A stretch of 7,206 nt of DNA, taken from assembly GCA_012032215.1 (NCBI GenBank), contig JAAURO010000080.1:1-7206 (forward strand). Direction: 5' to 3'. Of the stretch, positions 6,378 through 7,206 are shown piece by piece. The first letter of the stretch is position 1; each line of letters opens with the position of its first letter. The notes beneath the pieces were generated by a model. The model searched no databases. It saw only the letters and a program-made list of their open reading frames with translations, and had not been told where the DNA came from. The translations under genes were made by a program, and so were the position numbers. This DNA comes from Limnobacter sp. GTDB taxonomy: Bacteria; Pseudomonadota; Gammaproteobacteria; Burkholderiales; Burkholderiaceae_B.

Positions 6378-7206
6378 ATGCGGGGGCCTGTGCTTTTTCG
6401 TGTTGCGCATTTGAAAGAATATGTTCTTTTGCTGCGCTTGAACAAACCGATTGGTATTTTGTTGCTGATGTGGCCTACCTTGTGGGGGTTGTGGCTGGCT
6501 GCCGATGGCTTGCCGCCGTGGCCTGTGTTGCTGGTGTTTGTGGCTGGGGTGGTGTTGATGCGCTCTGCCGGGTGTGCCGTGAACGATTACGCCGACCGCC
6601 ATATCGACAAACACGTAGAGCGTACCCGCGAACGCCCACTTGCCACGGGCAGAATTGCACCCAGCGAAGCCCTGTTTGTGGCGGCTGCGCTGGCGGCGGT
6701 GGCGTCGCTGATTACTTTGCCTTTGGGCACCAAGGTGGTGTTAATGAGCCTGCCTGCTGCTTTTTTAGCGGCCTCCTACCCGTTTACCAAGCGGTTTTTT
6801 GCTTTCCCGCAGGCTTACCTGGGCATTGCATTTGGGTTTGCCATACCCATGGCTGCTGTGGCTGTGCTGGGCGAAGTGCCTGCGGTGTTTTGGGTGCTTT
6901 TTGGCGCCAACGTGTGTTGGACGGTGGCTTACGACACCGAATACGCCTTGGTAGACAAACCCGATGATCTCAAGCTGAACATTAAAACCGCCGCCATTAC
7001 TTTAGGGCGCTTTGATGTGCTGGGCATTGTGCTGTGTTACGCTGCGTGCCTGGTCCTGTGGGCGGTAGTGGCCCACATGGCGCAACTGGGCATGGCATTC
7101 TGGCTTGGTTGGCTGGTTGCATGGTGCCTTGCTGTTTACCATTACACCCTGATACGGCACCGCAACCGTGCCGGTTGCTTTAAGGCGTTTTTACACAACA
7201 ACTGGT
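6378..7206 (+). CDS. ubiA: 4-hydroxybenzoate polyprenyltransferase UbiA, 3' end cut by the window
   Basis: UbiA attaches the polyprenyl tail to 4-hydroxybenzoate, the first membrane-bound step of ubiquinone synthesis. It is an integral inner-membrane protein with eight or nine helices. The frame is open from ATG 6378 to the window end, 276 codons; family members are near 290 residues, so only a short tail is missing. RLNKPIGILLLMWPTLWGLW (20-39) is the usual first helix. The two Mg-diphosphate binding motifs are intact: NDYADRHID (69-77) with ERTRERPLATG after it, and YDTEYALVDKPDD (185-197) followed by LKLNIKTAAI. The start is 1 nt after the permease stop (TAACATG) with no good ribosome site, so expression by translational coupling to the permease is likely. 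No frameshift is visible, unlike the five genes before it. Proximity to recG is a known betaproteobacterial arrangement. Confidence 0.95.
   Translation, partial: MRGPVLFRVAHLKEYVLLLRLNKPIGILLLMWPTLWGLWLAADGLPPWPVLLVFVAGVVLMRSAGCAVNDYADRHIDKHVERTRERPLATGRIAPSEALFVAAALAAVASLITLPLGTKVVLMSLPAAFLAASYPFTKRFFAFPQAYLGIAFGFAIPMAAVAVLGEVPAVFWVLFGANVCWTVAYDTEYALVDKPDDLKLNIKTAAITLGRFDVLGIVLCYAACLVLWAVVAHMAQLGMAFWLGWLVAWCLAVYHYTLIRHRNRAGCFKAFLHNNW

Noticed and set aside
6470..6967. Plus-strand open frame of 165 codons inside ubiA
   Set aside because: It is out of frame with UbiA, is Cys/Gly/Arg-rich without family motifs, and the UbiA frame over the same bases carries both aspartate motifs.

Overview
The window looks like ordinary chromosomal housekeeping sequence from a betaproteobacterium of the order Burkholderiales, most likely an Alcaligenaceae-type genome. 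The basis is the protein character of TrmD, L19, RecG and UbiA, the order rimM-trmD-rplS, and recG lying close to ubiA. The family-level placement is inference from remembered sequence character, not from a search.

Layout. Positions 1-1604 (+) hold the end of the rpsP-rimM-trmD-rplS ribosome/tRNA maturation operon: the RimM C-terminus, TrmD (tRNA m1G37 methyltransferase) overlapping rimM by 4 nt, a 216-nt spacer with a terminator-like hairpin and a second stem-loop, then ribosomal protein L19. Convergent to this, on the minus strand, is a ridA-recG pair (4209 to 1640): RidA enamine/imine deaminase, then RecG branch-migrating helicase. A 200-nt divergent gap follows. On the plus strand next come an APC-superfamily permease with a soluble C-terminal domain (4410-6376) and, 1 nt later, ubiA (6378 to beyond the window end), encoding 4-hydroxybenzoate polyprenyltransferase of ubiquinone synthesis.

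The most striking property is that all five genes whose two ends both lie in the window (trmD, rplS, recG, ridA, the permease) are broken in the given sequence by what reads as one missing base each. In each case the conserved protein continues in the next frame immediately after the break. Four of the five sites can be pinned to a short A/T run or to a repeat copy. This set includes genes normally essential or important (rplS, trmD), so consensus errors of the deletion type are far more likely than biology. Gene spans are therefore given as the full reconstructed loci.

I do not see a novel biological system. The only real protein-level oddity is TrmD: it carries an N-terminal extension of about 20 residues and a Ser/Gly-rich insertion of about 40 residues right after its catalytic Asp, containing two copies of an 8-residue repeat. 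No RNA genes, CRISPR array, insertion sequence or phage feature was found.
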